DNA from: JAGOGN01 sp036652735
GTDB lineage: Bacteria; Bacillota; Clostridia; Lachnospirales; Lachnospiraceae
Direction of reading: 5' to 3'
NCBI GenBank assembly: GCA_036652735.1
Contig: JAVVVI010000019.1
Coordinates: 1 to 40,543, forward strand
Length of the DNA stretch: 40,543 nucleotides
The translations under genes were made by a program, and so were the position numbers. A model generated the notes under the pieces. The model ran no database searches and was not told where the DNA came from. It worked only from the letters and a program-made list of their open reading frames with translations. This document shows positions 26,740 through 34,488 of this stretch, in pieces. Within the stretch, counting starts at the first letter, position 1, and each line of letters begins with the position of its first letter.

Positions 26740-26768
26740 TTATCCACATAGTTGTCAACTTATCCACC
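26740..26768 (+). promoter_or_regulatory. DnaA-box-like pair in the mraZ leader
   Basis: A perfect consensus DnaA box, TTATCCACA, is at 26740-26748, and a one-mismatch copy, TTATCCACC, is at 26760-26768, exactly 20 bp apart. The second overlaps the last MraZ half-site. Whether DnaA binds here is inference. Confidence 0.45.
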
Positions 26769-26802
26769 ACTTTGAACCATTCTCAACCACTTTCCACCAC
26801 TT
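26767..26802 (-). promoter_or_regulatory. MraZ operator: four half-sites at 10-bp spacing
   Basis: On the minus strand AAGTGG occurs at 26802-26797, 26792-26787 and 26772-26767, with a degenerate copy (GAATGG) at 26782-26777. The spacing is exactly 10 bp throughout, one helical turn, as expected for a ring-shaped regulator reading several half-sites. The block begins right after the predicted transcription start, so bound MraZ would block the promoter. Confidence 0.85.
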
Positions 26803-26810
26803 GTAGGTAT

Positions 26811-26839
26811 ATTTTACCCCATATGTCTTTAAAATGCAA
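26811..26839 (-). promoter_or_regulatory. Sigma-A promoter of the mraZ division/cell-wall operon
   Basis: Minus-strand TTGCAT (26839-26834), 17-bp spacer, TAAAAT (26816-26811). It lies between a terminator and the MraZ half-sites. Confidence 0.78.
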
Positions 26840-26841
26840 GT

Positions 26842-26880
26842 AAAAAAAGACCAAATCACTTTTAAAGCTGTGATTTAGTC
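26842..26880 (-). terminator. Intrinsic terminator after the spo0E-like gene
   Basis: Minus-strand hairpin with an 11-bp stem (GACTAAATCAC at 26880-26870, GTGATTTGGTC at 26859-26849, one G-T pair) and seven T residues (26848-26842). It ends the lgt-spo0E transcript just before the mraZ promoter. Confidence 0.9.
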
Positions 26881-26925
26881 TTTCTCATTCCATGTATATC
26901 TTTCTGTTGTTCTAACAAGAAACGG

Positions 26926-27111
26926 TTAGTCCGTCTCTTCTTGCTGAGACGGATGTTCCGGTTCCTGCAAATCAAGATACTCTTCTATTAACTGATCTAA
27001 TTTTAAGCTCAAATCATAACAGTCCAATACTTCTTTGCTATTACTTAAAGCATTATCAAGCTTCTCCCTTGCAATTTCTATTTGCTCTTTTAACTCTTTA
27101 CTTGTCTTCAT
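26926..27111 (-). CDS. Spo0E-like aspartyl-phosphate phosphatase
   Basis: A 61-residue, two-helix protein. The signature SxxLDxLIxxY is present as LSLKLDQLIEEYL, the active motif of Spo0E/YisI/YnzD phosphatases that dephosphorylate Spo0A-P (or Spo0F-P) and so delay sporulation. The N-terminal helix (KELKEQIEIAREKLDNAL) fits the hairpin. The ORF opens at 27132, but the GAGGTGG site 4 bp before the ATG at 27111 decides the start. It lies 39 bp downstream of lgt and shares its promoter, near which a 0A box occurs. Confidence 0.85.
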   Translation of the reverse strand: MKTSKELKEQIEIAREKLDNALSNSKEVLDCYDLSLKLDQLIEEYLDLQEPEHPSQQEETD

Positions 27112-27150
27112 ACGTCCACCTCTTCTCCCCACAGTAATTTTTTCTACTGC

Positions 27151-28017
27151 TTATTTTATTTTGCATTTTTTTGAATTCCTTCGGCCAATTATGAAAATCA
27201 CAACACATACAACCATTAACAGGATGGATAGCGCCTGGGATACCGGAAAATTCATACCCGGTATCAAAAGCGGATCGGTACGAAGTCCCTCAATCCACAC
27301 TCTGCCCAATGCATAGCCAAATAAGTACACTACAAAGAGTTCGCCTTGAAATTTCTTTTTATCACGTACCAATAACAGAATTACCAGTAATACTAAGTTC
27401 CATACGGATTCATACAAAAAAGTTGGATGTGCTTGAATATAAGCGGTTCCATTAATTGTTTGAATGTGCTGTGCCAGATTTTCCGAAATGTCATGATTAC
27501 GAACTGCATCCACCGGCAGCTGCATTGCAAATAATCCATTTGTATAATCTCCGAATGCTTCTCTGTTAAAAAAATTTCCCCATCTTCCTATGATTTGTCC
27601 AGTCACCAAACCCAAACAGCCGGTATCCAGCATTTGTGGAAATGATAAGTGTTTTGCTTTTGCAAAAATGATAACGGTAATTACAGCTCCAATTATAGCT
27701 CCAAATATCGCCAAACCACCCTGTCGAAGATTAAAGATACTTAAAAGATTATCCTTATATAAATCCCATGAAAAAACAACATAATAGAGTCTGGCTCCTA
27801 CAATGGAAAACAGAACCGCAAACAATGCTAAATCTAAATAATCTTCCTGATTCTGTCCGGTACGTCTCGCCTCTTTACAGGCAATGATAATGCCCACCAA
27901 GATTGCAAGGGAAATAATGATTCCATAATACGCAATTGTAAAACCTTTAATGTTAATTTTTTGCCCAACATTTGATAAGTAAATATGTAGATTTGGAAAG
28001 TTAATACTTGTGTTCAT
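27151..28017 (-). CDS. lgt: Prolipoprotein diacylglyceryl transferase
   Basis: Lgt moves a diacylglyceryl group from phosphatidylglycerol to the lipobox cysteine of prelipoproteins in the membrane. The 288-residue protein has about seven membrane helices and the Lgt signature GQIIGRWGNFFNREAFGDY. Other conserved points are GARLYYVVF, GGLAIFGAIIG with a conserved Gly-rich loop, HPTFLYES and the C-terminal GRVWIEGLRTDPL. It starts at an ATG close to the promoter at 28041-28069. Confidence 0.97.
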   Translation of the reverse strand: MNTSINFPNLHIYLSNVGQKINIKGFTIAYYGIIISLAILVGIIIACKEARRTGQNQEDYLDLALFAVLFSIVGARLYYVVFSWDLYKDNLLSIFNLRQGGLAIFGAIIGAVITVIIFAKAKHLSFPQMLDTGCLGLVTGQIIGRWGNFFNREAFGDYTNGLFAMQLPVDAVRNHDISENLAQHIQTINGTAYIQAHPTFLYESVWNLVLLVILLLVRDKKKFQGELFVVYLFGYALGRVWIEGLRTDPLLIPGMNFPVSQALSILLMVVCVVIFIIGRRNSKKCKIK

Positions 28018-28040
28018 TTTTTTTCTTCCTTTCGTCTTTT

Positions 28041-28069
28041 ATTTTACACATAATGACAGCAAAAATCAA
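28041..28069 (-). promoter_or_regulatory. Sigma-A promoter of lgt-spo0E-like
   Basis: Minus-strand TTGATT (28069-28064), 17-bp spacer, TAAAAT (28046-28041); the lgt ATG is about 24 bp further on. Confidence 0.7.
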
Positions 28070-28089
28070 ACAAAACCTCCTTTTTTCGT

Positions 28090-28118
28090 TCGCCAAAATT
28101 CGACATTTTAGGCGAATT
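28090..28118. promoter_or_regulatory. 0A box inside a dyad upstream of the lgt promoter
   Basis: TTCGACA at 28099-28105 (TGTCGAA on the minus strand) matches the Spo0A box. It sits in the loop of the inverted repeat TTCGCC (28089-28094) and GGCGAA (28111-28116). A near-match TGTCGTA is at 28130-28136. The box is about 30 bp upstream of the lgt -35. Confidence 0.45.
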
Positions 28119-28173
28119 TTGACATATCCTGTCGTATTTACAACATTGTATGCCGGTTTTCCTGACTAAAAGT

Positions 28174-28207
28174 AAAAAAGACATCCCTTTTCCAATTGTG
28201 GATGTCT
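28174..28207 (-). terminator. Intrinsic terminator after the DUF1540 gene
   Basis: Minus-strand hairpin AGACATCC (28207-28200) / GGATGTCT (28186-28179) with a 13-nt loop, followed by T residues (28179-28174). Confidence 0.82.
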
Positions 28208-28247
28208 TTCTTTCCCTTCACACTTTGCAGTTCCATTACACAACTGT

Positions 28248-28562
28248 CTATTTGTGTTTAAAACTTGAACACTCTGTTTCTACAGACACGCAGGCGCTGC
28301 CCCCTGCGATATCAATGTGTCCTGCTGTACAGCTGCAATTATTATTATACGCACAATTACCGGCCTCGCAGTCCACCTCAATGGTATGGCTTGAATGTTC
28401 CAATGAATTTCTTGTCGCTCCCTCAAGTTTCTTTCGAAAACTGCCACAGCAGGTACTTGAACCATTCTCTGCAGCCTTTCCCTCAATAAAAATCTCACCT
28501 TTGCAACAGCAATGATCTTCATTGTGGGTACAATTATCTACGTTACAACTTAATTCTGCCAT
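28248..28562 (-). CDS. DUF1540 domain protein, two cysteine-rich repeats
   Basis: A 104-residue cysteine-rich protein with two tandem DUF1540 units: residues 4-42 (LSCNVDNCTHNEDHCCCKGE ... CCGSF) and 63-101 (VDCEAGNCAYNNNCSCTAGH ... ECSSF). Each has the pattern CxxxxCxxN(x)nCxC, then a Cys near the end, suggesting a small metal-binding fold. The function of DUF1540 is unknown; such proteins are common in spore-forming Clostridia. An AAAGGAG site lies 7 bp before the ATG, 53 bp after thrS, so it is probably in the thrS transcript, though an own promoter cannot be excluded. Confidence 0.85.
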   Translation of the reverse strand: MAELSCNVDNCTHNEDHCCCKGEIFIEGKAAENGSSTCCGSFRKKLEGATRNSLEHSSHTIEVDCEAGNCAYNNNCSCTAGHIDIAGGSACVSVETECSSFKHK

Positions 28563-28615
28563 TCATACTCTCCTTTCTACTTCTCATAGGATAGTATTGA
28601 CTGGTTTGATTCTTC

Positions 28616-30571
28616 TTATTCTTCTTCCTGAACTTTGCGAATCTCCTTGGTACGAATTTCTTCCGAAATTTCATCTATAAATTCTTTTAACGTCTTCTGT
28701 CCTTCATCTCCGGCATATCTGCTTCTTACGGAAACCAAATTGCCTTCCTCTTCCTTTTGTCCCACAACCAACATATAAGGAACTTTATTCAATCTTGTTT
28801 CTCGAATTTTATATCCAATTTTTTCAGAACGATTATCAATGGTTGCAGCTAATCCATGTTTTTTTAATTCCGCACAAACCTTAGCACCATAGTCCTCATA
28901 TTTTTCAGAAATTGGCAGCACACGAACCTGTTCCGGGCAAAGCCAGGTTGGAAAGAGACCTGCATATTTTTCTATTAACCAGGCAAGTGTTCTCTCGTAG
29001 CATCCCATACTGGTGCGATGAATAATAAATGGGCGTTTTTTATCTCCATTTTTATCAATATAGTACATATCGAATTGTTCTGCCAAAGCAAAATCAAGCT
29101 GTACCGTAATCATAGTATCTTCTTTACCATACACATTTTTTGCCTGAATATCCAGTTTAGGACCATAAAACGCTGCTTCTCCATCTGCCTCTTTGAAATC
29201 AAGTCCCATCTCCGTTAAAATCTGACGCATCCTGTCCTGGCTGCTTTCCCAATACTCTGCATCACCAATATATTTTTCCGTGTTTTTCGGATCCCATTTA
29301 GACAACTGATAGGTTACATCTTCTTCCAGTCCAAGTGTCTTCAAACAATAAACCGCCAAATCCACACAGCCCTTAAATTCTTCGTTAATCTGCTCCGGTG
29401 TGGTAATTAAATGACCTTCTGAAATGGTAAACTGACGTACTCTTGTCAATCCATGCATTTCTCCTGAATCCTCATTCCGAAACAACGTAGAGGTCTCTCC
29501 ATATCGAAGTGGCAGATCTCGATAGGAGTGCTGTCCTGCTTTATATACATAATATTGAAATGGACAGGTCATTGGACGAAGTGCAAATACTTCCTCTCCT
29601 TTTTCCTCATCACCAAGCACAAACATACCTTCTTTATAATGATCCCAGTGACCGGATATCTTATACAGATCGCTTTTAGCCATTAAAGGTGTCTTGGTCC
29701 GCACATATCCACGTCTCTCTTCCTCGTCCTCAATCCATCTTTGCATAGTCTGAATCATTTTTGCACCCTTTGGCATTAGCAATGGAAGTCCTTGTCCAAT
29801 TACATCTACCGTTGTAAATAATTCCATCTCCCTGCCAAGCTTATTATGGTCACGTTTTTTAATATTCTCCAAATATTCCAGATACTCTGTAAGTTCTTCT
29901 TTTTTGTTAAATGCAGTTCCATAAATTCGAGTCAGCATTTGATTCTTCTCGCTTCCTCTCCAATAAGCACCGGAGGAAGAAGTCAGTTTAAAGGCTTTTA
30001 CACCCTTAGTATTCATTAAATGAGGGCCTGCACAAAGATCTGTAAATCCGTCTCCCTGACTATAAAAGGAGATTACTGCATCCTCCGGAAGATCTTCAAT
30101 CAGCTCCACCTTGTATGGTTCTTCCCTCTTTTTCATATACTCAATTGCTTCTTGTCTTGGCATTGTAAATTTTTCCAGCTTTGCGCCTTCTTTTATTATT
30201 TTCTTCATTTCCTTTTCCACTTCATCCATATCTTCTCTTGAAAAAGGTTCCGTTTCAAAATCATAATAAAAGCCATTCTCTATACTTGGTCCAATTGCAA
30301 CCTTTACATTCGGTCGAATTCTACGTACTGCTTCTGCCATAATATGGGAAGCCGTATGACGAATGGTTGCAAGACCTGCCGGATCATTGCCGGTTAAAAT
30401 ACTCAGTTCACAATCCTCGTTAATAGAGGTTCTAAGATCCATTACCTTTCCATTCACTTCTCCTGCGCATGCCATCCTTGCAAGTCCTTCGCTAATATCC
30501 GCTGCTATTTCGTAGATTGTTTTTGCACTGTCATACTCCTTGACAGTTCCGTCTTTCAGTGTAATTTTCAT
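28616..30571 (-). CDS. thrS: Threonine--tRNA ligase
   Basis: A 651-residue class II synthetase that charges tRNA-Thr. Domains in order: TGS (1 to about 62), the editing domain with the zinc-type HxxxH (RHTASHIMAEAV, His72/His76) and the HLM cysteine motif DLCAGPHL, the catalytic domain (motif 2: FRNEDSGEMHGLTRVRQF, motif 3: GCYERTLAWLIEKY) and an anticodon-binding domain with GYKIRETRLNKVPYMLVVG. Length is normal. It is preceded by a T-box leader, so uncharged tRNA-Thr should raise its expression. Confidence 0.98.
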   Translation of the reverse strand: MKITLKDGTVKEYDSAKTIYEIAADISEGLARMACAGEVNGKVMDLRTSINEDCELSILTGNDPAGLATIRHTASHIMAEAVRRIRPNVKVAIGPSIENGFYYDFETEPFSREDMDEVEKEMKKIIKEGAKLEKFTMPRQEAIEYMKKREEPYKVELIEDLPEDAVISFYSQGDGFTDLCAGPHLMNTKGVKAFKLTSSSGAYWRGSEKNQMLTRIYGTAFNKKEELTEYLEYLENIKKRDHNKLGREMELFTTVDVIGQGLPLLMPKGAKMIQTMQRWIEDEEERRGYVRTKTPLMAKSDLYKISGHWDHYKEGMFVLGDEEKGEEVFALRPMTCPFQYYVYKAGQHSYRDLPLRYGETSTLFRNEDSGEMHGLTRVRQFTISEGHLITTPEQINEEFKGCVDLAVYCLKTLGLEEDVTYQLSKWDPKNTEKYIGDAEYWESSQDRMRQILTEMGLDFKEADGEAAFYGPKLDIQAKNVYGKEDTMITVQLDFALAEQFDMYYIDKNGDKKRPFIIHRTSMGCYERTLAWLIEKYAGLFPTWLCPEQVRVLPISEKYEDYGAKVCAELKKHGLAATIDNRSEKIGYKIRETRLNKVPYMLVVGQKEEEGNLVSVRSRYAGDEGQKTLKEFIDEISEEIRTKEIRKVQEEE

Positions 30572-30637
30572 AATTTACTTTCCTTTCCACATTCCATAAT
30601 TGTTTTGCTTCACAATGCCGGAACTTTTCTGAAATAT

Positions 30638-30876
30638 AAAAAAGTCCCTGCATTACGAATCATGTAATGCAAGGGACGATATTATCGCGGTTCCACCCTA
30701 ATTGCCTTGGAAGTTCCAAGACCACTTATCATGATGATAACGGAATCACCGGACCGGATTGGGGCCACTCAGAGGTAGTTTTCAAGAAGTTCCGGAAAAA
30801 ATGCTCTCATCACTGCTTTGCAGGCATTCTTCTCTGTTTCCTTTCCTAATTTACTCTTCTCTTCAACGTGTTATTG
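30638..30876 (-). ncRNA. T-box leader (tRNA-Thr sensing) of thrS
   Basis: The invariant T-box core AGGGTGGAACCGCG is on the minus strand at 30699-30686. It is followed by a terminator: GTCCCTTGCATTAC / GTAATGCAGGGAC (30677-30644) with six T residues (30643-30638). Upstream are a GATGAGAGC stretch (stem I GA motif) and an AGTA bulge. A Thr specifier codon is likely in the segment AAAACTACC (ACT or ACC), but I cannot fix which. In this family, uncharged tRNA pairs with the specifier and the T-box and stabilises the antiterminator. Confidence 0.95.
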
Positions 30877-30882
30877 TAACCC

Positions 30883-30911
30883 ATTTTATACCAAAATCTT
30901 TATTTTGTAAA
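30883..30911 (-). promoter_or_regulatory. Sigma-A promoter of the thrS T-box leader
   Basis: Minus-strand TTTACA (30911-30906), 17-bp spacer, TAAAAT (30888-30883). Confidence 0.7.
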
Positions 30912-30929
30912 GACTTTTATTTGAAAAGA

Positions 30930-31436
30930 TTATTTCCCTTTTCCACAACAAAATTTATATTTTTTTCCACTTCCACATGGGCAGGGATCATTTCGGCCAA
31001 TTTTCTTTTCTTTAATGATTGTTCCGGAAAGCTTTTCTTCTTTGTAAAGTTCTTTTCGTCTTTCCTGAGCAATGAGCGAATCCCACTGTGGTAATGAATA
31101 CAACCAGTCTGCTTTTGCTCCAATCATATTCTGATACAGTTTCTCTTTATCAAAGGCAAGGCTTACTTCTGTATCTTCTTCCATTGTGTCAATTGGATTG
31201 GGTGTTAAAAGACTGTCATTGATTCCATCTAAGAATCCTGTCATTGCCATAAGTTCCAATCCATATTTTTCTGCCAGTTCTTTTACGGTTCCAGTCACCT
31301 TTTCGTCCGGATGATCTAAAAGTGATTCATAGACTCCCTGCTCTAAGTCAAAGTATCTCTGCCAAAATCCCTGCATTTCACCTTTATCTGCATCCTCATT
31401 ATAGGCAATTTCTCTCCATTGTTCTAATAATGCCAT
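30930..31436 (-). CDS. SEC-C motif protein
   Basis: A 168-residue protein ending in the zinc-binding SEC-C motif GRNDPCPCGSGKKYKFCCG, the same metal site as at the C-terminus of SecA. The remaining ~145 residues, helical and acidic (EQWREIAYNEDADKGEMQGF onward), match no domain I can name. Proteins with an isolated SEC-C tail are common and mostly uncharacterised; binding to the ribosome or SecB-like partner is a possibility by analogy. It has its own promoter. It should not be called SecA. Confidence 0.8.
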   Translation of the reverse strand: MALLEQWREIAYNEDADKGEMQGFWQRYFDLEQGVYESLLDHPDEKVTGTVKELAEKYGLELMAMTGFLDGINDSLLTPNPIDTMEEDTEVSLAFDKEKLYQNMIGAKADWLYSLPQWDSLIAQERRKELYKEEKLSGTIIKEKKIGRNDPCPCGSGKKYKFCCGKGK

Positions 31437-31483
31437 TTTCTTACCATCCTTTATCTTCGTACTTGCGTCAGTCGCATACAGAC

Positions 31484-31512
31484 AGTATAACCTATCTGCT
31501 CAAATAGTTCAA
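31484..31512 (-). promoter_or_regulatory. Sigma-A promoter of the SEC-C gene
   Basis: Minus-strand TTGAAC (31512-31507), 17-bp spacer, TATACT (31489-31484). Between it and the terminator at 31652-31680 there is only AT-rich DNA with one imperfect stem (CCGCA/TGCGG around 31579-31613). Confidence 0.75.
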
Positions 31513-31651
31513 AATATTTCTTTCGAGAATTGAAAAAAAATTGAATAAAATCAAAAAAAGCGTCAATACTAGAATTAGCCGCAGAAATTGATCCCCCCAA
31601 TCGTTTTTGCGGTCTCACTCAAAAGATAAATGAAATACTTATCCTCCCCCT

Positions 31652-31680
31652 AAAAAAGAGGCCATCCACTGGATGACCTC
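31652..31680 (-). terminator. Intrinsic terminator after the purine permease gene
   Basis: Minus-strand stem GAGGTCATCC (31680-31671), loop AGT, GGATGGCCTC (31667-31658), then six T residues (31657-31652). Confidence 0.92.
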
Positions 31681-31702
31681 TTTTCATTTCCCTTATAAGC
31701 GA

Positions 31703-33067
31703 TTATAGGAAAATATATTTTAGAATAAATAAAACAGTCAATATGTACATTAAAATACTCATCTTCTTGTTTTTAATTTTTCCTGTAAGGACCTGAATCA
31801 AGGTATAAGAAATCACACCTATGGTAATACCTTCTGAAATACTGTATGCCAATGGCATTACAAGAATACATAAAAATGCAGGAATTGCTTCTGCCATATC
31901 ACTAAAGTCAATTTTAACAACTGCACCCATCATGTAGAATCCAACAATTACCAATGCCGGTGCTACTGCAAAGGAAGGAATAGCCAGAAACAGTGGGGAG
32001 AAAAATAACGCCAGTAAGAACAATAAACCTGTAACTACTGCTGTAAGTCCTGTTCTTCCGCCTTCTGTTACTCCTGCTGCACTTTCTACATAGGTTGTGG
32101 TTGTAGAGGTACCAAATATTGCACCTACTACCGTTGCTACTGCATCTGCTAATAATGCACCTTTAATTCGTGGTAATTTTCCATCTTTATCCAATAAATC
32201 CGCTTTTGATGCACAGCCAATTAAAGTTCCAATTGTATCGAACATGTCCACAAACAAAAATGCAAACATAATTACAATAAAGTCGCCTACATTGAAATGT
32301 CCCCATGCACTTGGATTAAACACCTGTCCAAAGGTTTGCCCAAAGGAAGAAAAATCAAAGCTTACAATTGCTGTTGGGAATACAGAATAAAATCCTGCGG
32401 AAGGATCCGGCACATAGATTCCAACTGCCTGAAAGATCATTCCTAAAATCCAGGTAATGGCTATTCCAAGAAGAATTCCACCTCTGATCTTCTTCACCAG
32501 CAATACAGCCGTAATGGCAATACCAATTAATGCAAGAATAGCTGCTACAGACTCTACACCACTATGAAACTTCTGATAGGTAACCAGGGTTGCACCATTT
32601 GGAATAATAAGCCTTGCATCCTGTAAACCCAAGAATGCAATGAACAAACCAATACCAACGCTGACTGCTGATTTCAATGACATAGGAATGGCATTGAAAA
32701 TAGCCTCACGAACATTTGTAAGTGAAAGAACAATGAAAATAATACCTTCCACTAACACTGCCAGCAATGCAAACTGCCAGGAATATCCCATATTTAACAC
32801 TACCGTATAGGCAAAGTAAGCATTCAAGCCCATTCCCGGTGCCAGTGCAAATGGATAATTTGCAAAAAGAGCCATAAACATTGTTCCACAAAAAGCAGCT
32901 AATGCTGTAGCAATCATAACTGCCTGTTCATTCATACCTGCCGCACCTAAAATACTCGGGTTTAGCGCAAGTATATACGCCATTGTCATAAATGTGGTAA
33001 CGCCGGCCAGAACCTCTGTTTTAACATTTGTGTGATTCTCTTTCAGTTTAAAAAATTTTTCCAACAT
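31703..33067 (-). CDS. NCS2-family purine permease, AzgA/PbuG type
   Basis: A 454-residue membrane transporter with about 12-14 helices. It belongs to the AzgA-like branch of the NCS2 family (hypoxanthine/guanine/adenine uptake with protons). Visible family blocks are the start KENHTNVKTEVLAGVTTFMTMAYILALNP, the ANYPFALAPGMGLNAYFAYTV loop, FVDMFDTIGTLIGCASKADLLD, and GTSTTTTYVESAAGVTEGGRTGLTA. The exact substrate cannot be read from sequence. No purine riboswitch precedes it, although these are common at such genes in Firmicutes; instead, a Spo0A box lies in its promoter. Confidence 0.92.
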   Translation of the reverse strand: MLEKFFKLKENHTNVKTEVLAGVTTFMTMAYILALNPSILGAAGMNEQAVMIATALAAFCGTMFMALFANYPFALAPGMGLNAYFAYTVVLNMGYSWQFALLAVLVEGIIFIVLSLTNVREAIFNAIPMSLKSAVSVGIGLFIAFLGLQDARLIIPNGATLVTYQKFHSGVESVAAILALIGIAITAVLLVKKIRGGILLGIAITWILGMIFQAVGIYVPDPSAGFYSVFPTAIVSFDFSSFGQTFGQVFNPSAWGHFNVGDFIVIMFAFLFVDMFDTIGTLIGCASKADLLDKDGKLPRIKGALLADAVATVVGAIFGTSTTTTYVESAAGVTEGGRTGLTAVVTGLLFLLALFFSPLFLAIPSFAVAPALVIVGFYMMGAVVKIDFSDMAEAIPAFLCILVMPLAYSISEGITIGVISYTLIQVLTGKIKNKKMSILMYILTVLFILKYIFL

Positions 33068-33104
33068 GAATTATGTTCCTCCTTTTATTGTTTCACATAA
33101 TTCT

Positions 33105-33133
33105 ATTATACAGAAGTTCGACAAAAAATCCAC
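33105..33133 (-). promoter_or_regulatory. Promoter of the purine permease with an overlapping 0A box
   Basis: Minus-strand TATAAT at 33110-33105 with a weak TGGATT 17 bp upstream (33133-33128). A perfect 0A box, TGTCGAA, occupies 33123-33117 between them. Binding there would be expected to repress. Confidence 0.6.
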
Positions 33134-33184
33134 ATTTATTTTATAGAAATTTCATTTTTCGTTCACAATTGAAACATGACTTAG

Positions 33185-34372
33185 TTATTTTTTATAGCAA
33201 TCCATTAAATGTTTAAATCCCGGAAGTGAATTTTTTATCGTTTCTTCTGACACACAATAGGAGATTCTCACATATCCCTTTTGAGAAAATGCCGAACCCG
33301 GTGCCATTAAGATTCTTTCTTCCTTTGCTTTCTCGCAAAATTTTTCATCATTTTCATCCAATGAACGGACAAACAAATAAAACGCACCATCCGGATGCAC
33401 ACATTCATATCCCATACTGGTTAAATTATCATATAGCAAATCTCTGTTTTTTTGATAAATGCTAATATCCACTACCTTGTCCACAACTTTTGGTAATATT
33501 TTTTGCTGTAAACTCGGTGCACAAACAAACCCCATATAGCGAATAGAAGCAACCAGTCCACTTCGCATATCTTCCAGATCTGCCATACCGGGTGTCATTG
33601 CAATGTAACCAATTCGCATGCCTGGGATAGACAGTGTTTTACTATAAGAATATACTACCATAGTATTTTTATAATAATCCGGTAAATATGGCACGGTTAT
33701 ATCTCCATAAGCCAGCTGGCGATAAGGTTCATCTGCCACCAGATAGATGGGATGTCCATATTTTTCCTGCATTTCTTCCATTACTCTTGCAACCATTTGA
33801 ATGGATGCTTCGCTATAAACCGCTCCCGTAGGATTATTCGGTGTATTAATAAACACCAATTGTGTATTCTCAGAAAATGCAGCACGAAAGGTTGCCTCGT
33901 CCGGCTGTAATGAGCGACTGTCGCAGGCTGCCTCTACCACTTTTCCATAAGCACATTCCACATAATTCTTATATTCCCAGAAATAAGGAGCAAATACAAT
34001 GACTTCATCTCCCTGATCCAATACCGTATTTGAAATTAACGCAAGCGCTGCTGCAGCTCCACTGGTTATAATGATATCTTCGAAACCATATGGTACCTTA
34101 AATTTATCATTTAAAAAATGAGCAACTGCTTCTCTTGCTTCCTGATGACCTGCATTACTTGGATAACTGTGTAATGCCATGGGCGGTTCGTTTTTTAAAA
34201 TATCAATCATACTTTCATTCACAATTGCCGGTGGCAATACACTTGGATTTCCAATGCTGAAGTTGTATACATTTTCAGCTCCATAAATTCCAGCCAAACG
34301 CTTTCCTTCTTCAAAAATATCCCGAATGGAAACTGCTGAATCCAGTGATTTTTTCATTTTCTTTGAAATCAT
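33185..34372 (-). CDS. Pyridoxal phosphate-dependent aminotransferase, class I fold
   Basis: A fold-type I aminotransferase of 395 residues. The PLP lysine is in VVYSYSKTLSIPGMRIGY; NTPNNPTGAVYS carries the cofactor Asn, and LVADEPYRQLAYG the Asp that contacts the pyridine ring; TSGAAAALALISN is the phosphate-cup region. The substrate cannot be told from this alone. It most resembles the aspartate/aromatic/alanine branch. The ORF opens at 34390, but GGAGGGAAAAG just before the ATG at 34372 fixes the start. It lies after queF with a gap of about 115 bp; no terminator is evident in that gap. Confidence 0.9.
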   Translation of the reverse strand: MISKKMKKSLDSAVSIRDIFEEGKRLAGIYGAENVYNFSIGNPSVLPPAIVNESMIDILKNEPPMALHSYPSNAGHQEAREAVAHFLNDKFKVPYGFEDIIITSGAAAALALISNTVLDQGDEVIVFAPYFWEYKNYVECAYGKVVEAACDSRSLQPDEATFRAAFSENTQLVFINTPNNPTGAVYSEASIQMVARVMEEMQEKYGHPIYLVADEPYRQLAYGDITVPYLPDYYKNTMVVYSYSKTLSIPGMRIGYIAMTPGMADLEDMRSGLVASIRYMGFVCAPSLQQKILPKVVDKVVDISIYQKNRDLLYDNLTSMGYECVHPDGAFYLFVRSLDENDEKFCEKAKEERILMAPGSAFSQKGYVRISYCVSEETIKNSLPGFKHLMDCYKK

Positions 34373-34488
34373 TTCTTTTCCCTCCATCATTCCATTGATT
34401 CGTTGATTGTACTTTCATAGACCGGATAACTAATTGCCTATGTCAGTCTTGATATTATATAGGTATAATTTGAATTATAAAAGGAAAC

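Noticed and set aside
31560..31650. Imperfect hairpin region between the permease terminator and the SEC-C promoter, as a possible small RNA
   Set aside because: The stem is short (CCGCA/TGCGG), no promoter is placed to transcribe it on its own, and pairing near the T-run is poor.
33068..33184. Purine riboswitch before the permease gene
   Set aside because: The untranslated leader is only about 30 nt from the predicted start site, with no aptamer-like sequence or terminator.
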